A stretch of DNA of 60,347 nucleotides. It comes from Roseburia_C sp900315735 (GTDB lineage Bacteria; Bacillota; Clostridia; Lachnospirales; Lachnospiraceae). Below are positions 60,296 through 60,347 of this stretch, piece after piece. The stretch lies in the NCBI GenBank assembly GCA_052118425.1, contig JBQKHF010000019.1. The stretch is one strand, 5' to 3'. The notes beneath the pieces were generated by a model that did no database searches, was not told the origin of the DNA, and was given only the letters and a program-made list of their open reading frames with translations. A program made the position numbers and the translations under genes. Position 1 is the stretch's first letter. Every line of letters begins with the position of its first letter.

Positions 60296-60347
60296 TGATT
60301 TTCAGATAAATACTTGGTGCGCATGAACCCGAATTACGGTGGTTTTA

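Larger units (their letters stand above)
59921..60347. mobile_element. Foreign-looking, hairpin-rich edge of a probable mobile element
   Basis: The last 427 bases hold no recognised gene on the plus strand, and the composition is more GC-rich than before. Several inverted repeats are present: GTGCGTCGG at 59931-59939 with CCGACGCAC at 60022-60030, AATGCCT with AGGCATT at about 60034-60060, TGGCT with AGCCA at 60066-60093 and AAAGTGTTGCC with GGCGACACTTT at 60128-60162. Two short minus-strand frames (46 and 50 codons) are listed separately. By recall, similar segments accompany conjugative elements of Lachnospiraceae, but no integrase or att duplication is visible. Confidence 0.35.

Noticed and set aside
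60120..60326. 68-residue plus-strand frame at the window end
   Set aside because: Cys- and Arg-rich composition without motif, no ribosome-binding site, and it runs through a terminator-like hairpin; judged a chance frame.

Overview
The window is about 60 kb of chromosome from a low-to-moderate GC, spore-forming member of the Clostridia, most likely a gut Lachnospiraceae. The evidence for this is: a SpoIID-type protein, a YlbJ-like protein and a cysteine-rich HCB-type protein; RemA beside gmk and rpoZ; an L27 leader cut by Prp; a NadD-YqeK fusion; HisZ with short-form HisG; a phenylalanine T-box; and Firmicutes-type LexA boxes. No genus is claimed. Nearly all of it is core genome. Only the two edges look mobile: bases 1-118 resemble the right end of an IS200/IS605-type element, and roughly the last 420 bases have a different composition.

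Layout. 0.1-1.4 kb: a CheX-like protein and a CheY-like regulator. 2.1-4.8 kb: citrate synthase, then deoC and cdd for deoxynucleoside salvage. 4.9-5.1 kb: a 6S RNA, followed by a SpoIID/LytB-type protein and a BrkB-type membrane protein. 8.4-13.7 kb: T-box, pheS, pheT, queA and a PilZ protein. 13.8-17.4 kb (minus): aroF, tyrA and aroA, preceded by a leader with clustered Phe and Tyr codons and a terminator-like hairpin. 17.6-23.6 kb: a divergent EF-G paralog, a secreted InlB-repeat protein and leuS. 23.6-24.8 kb: several small, partly uncharacterised proteins. 24.9-32.4 kb: rqcH, then yicC-remA-gmk-rpoZ-rimO-pgsA-pncC-rsmD-coaD and a coiled-coil protein. 33-39.8 kb: YlbJ-like and M23 proteins, two pseudouridine synthases, YgiQ, a phosphatase and recU. 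39.8-45 kb: hisZ-hisG-hisD-hisB-hisIE, where HisIE carries a degenerate HisA/HisF-like domain. 45.4-53.8 kb: two radical-SAM-related proteins, RNase E/G, rplU-prp-rpmA, obgE, yhbY, nadD-yqeK and rsfS. 53.9-55.8 kb: lexA divergent from a LysM membrane protein and a SAP-domain gene, with four LexA-box-like sites between. 56-59.9 kb: SGNH hydrolase, plsC, a Xer-type recombinase, a TtcA-like enzyme and dtd.

How the genes work together. The window is dominated by translation and ribosome assembly (PheST, LeuS, L21, L27, Obg, YhbY, RsfS, RsmD, RimO, pseudouridine synthases, RqcH, Dtd, TtcA). It also carries aromatic and histidine biosynthesis and envelope or sporulation functions. Regulation visible in the DNA includes a T-box, an L21 leader, a 6S RNA, an aro-operon leader, an SOS switch and many intrinsic terminators. 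PilZ and MshEN-like domains hint at cyclic-di-GMP signalling.

The best leads for something undescribed are: the aro leader; the EF-G paralog with altered GTPase motifs; the HisA/F-like pseudo-domain on HisIE; the SOS-controlled LysM and SAP genes; the small-protein cluster at 23.6-24.8 kb; and the structured foreign-looking tail.
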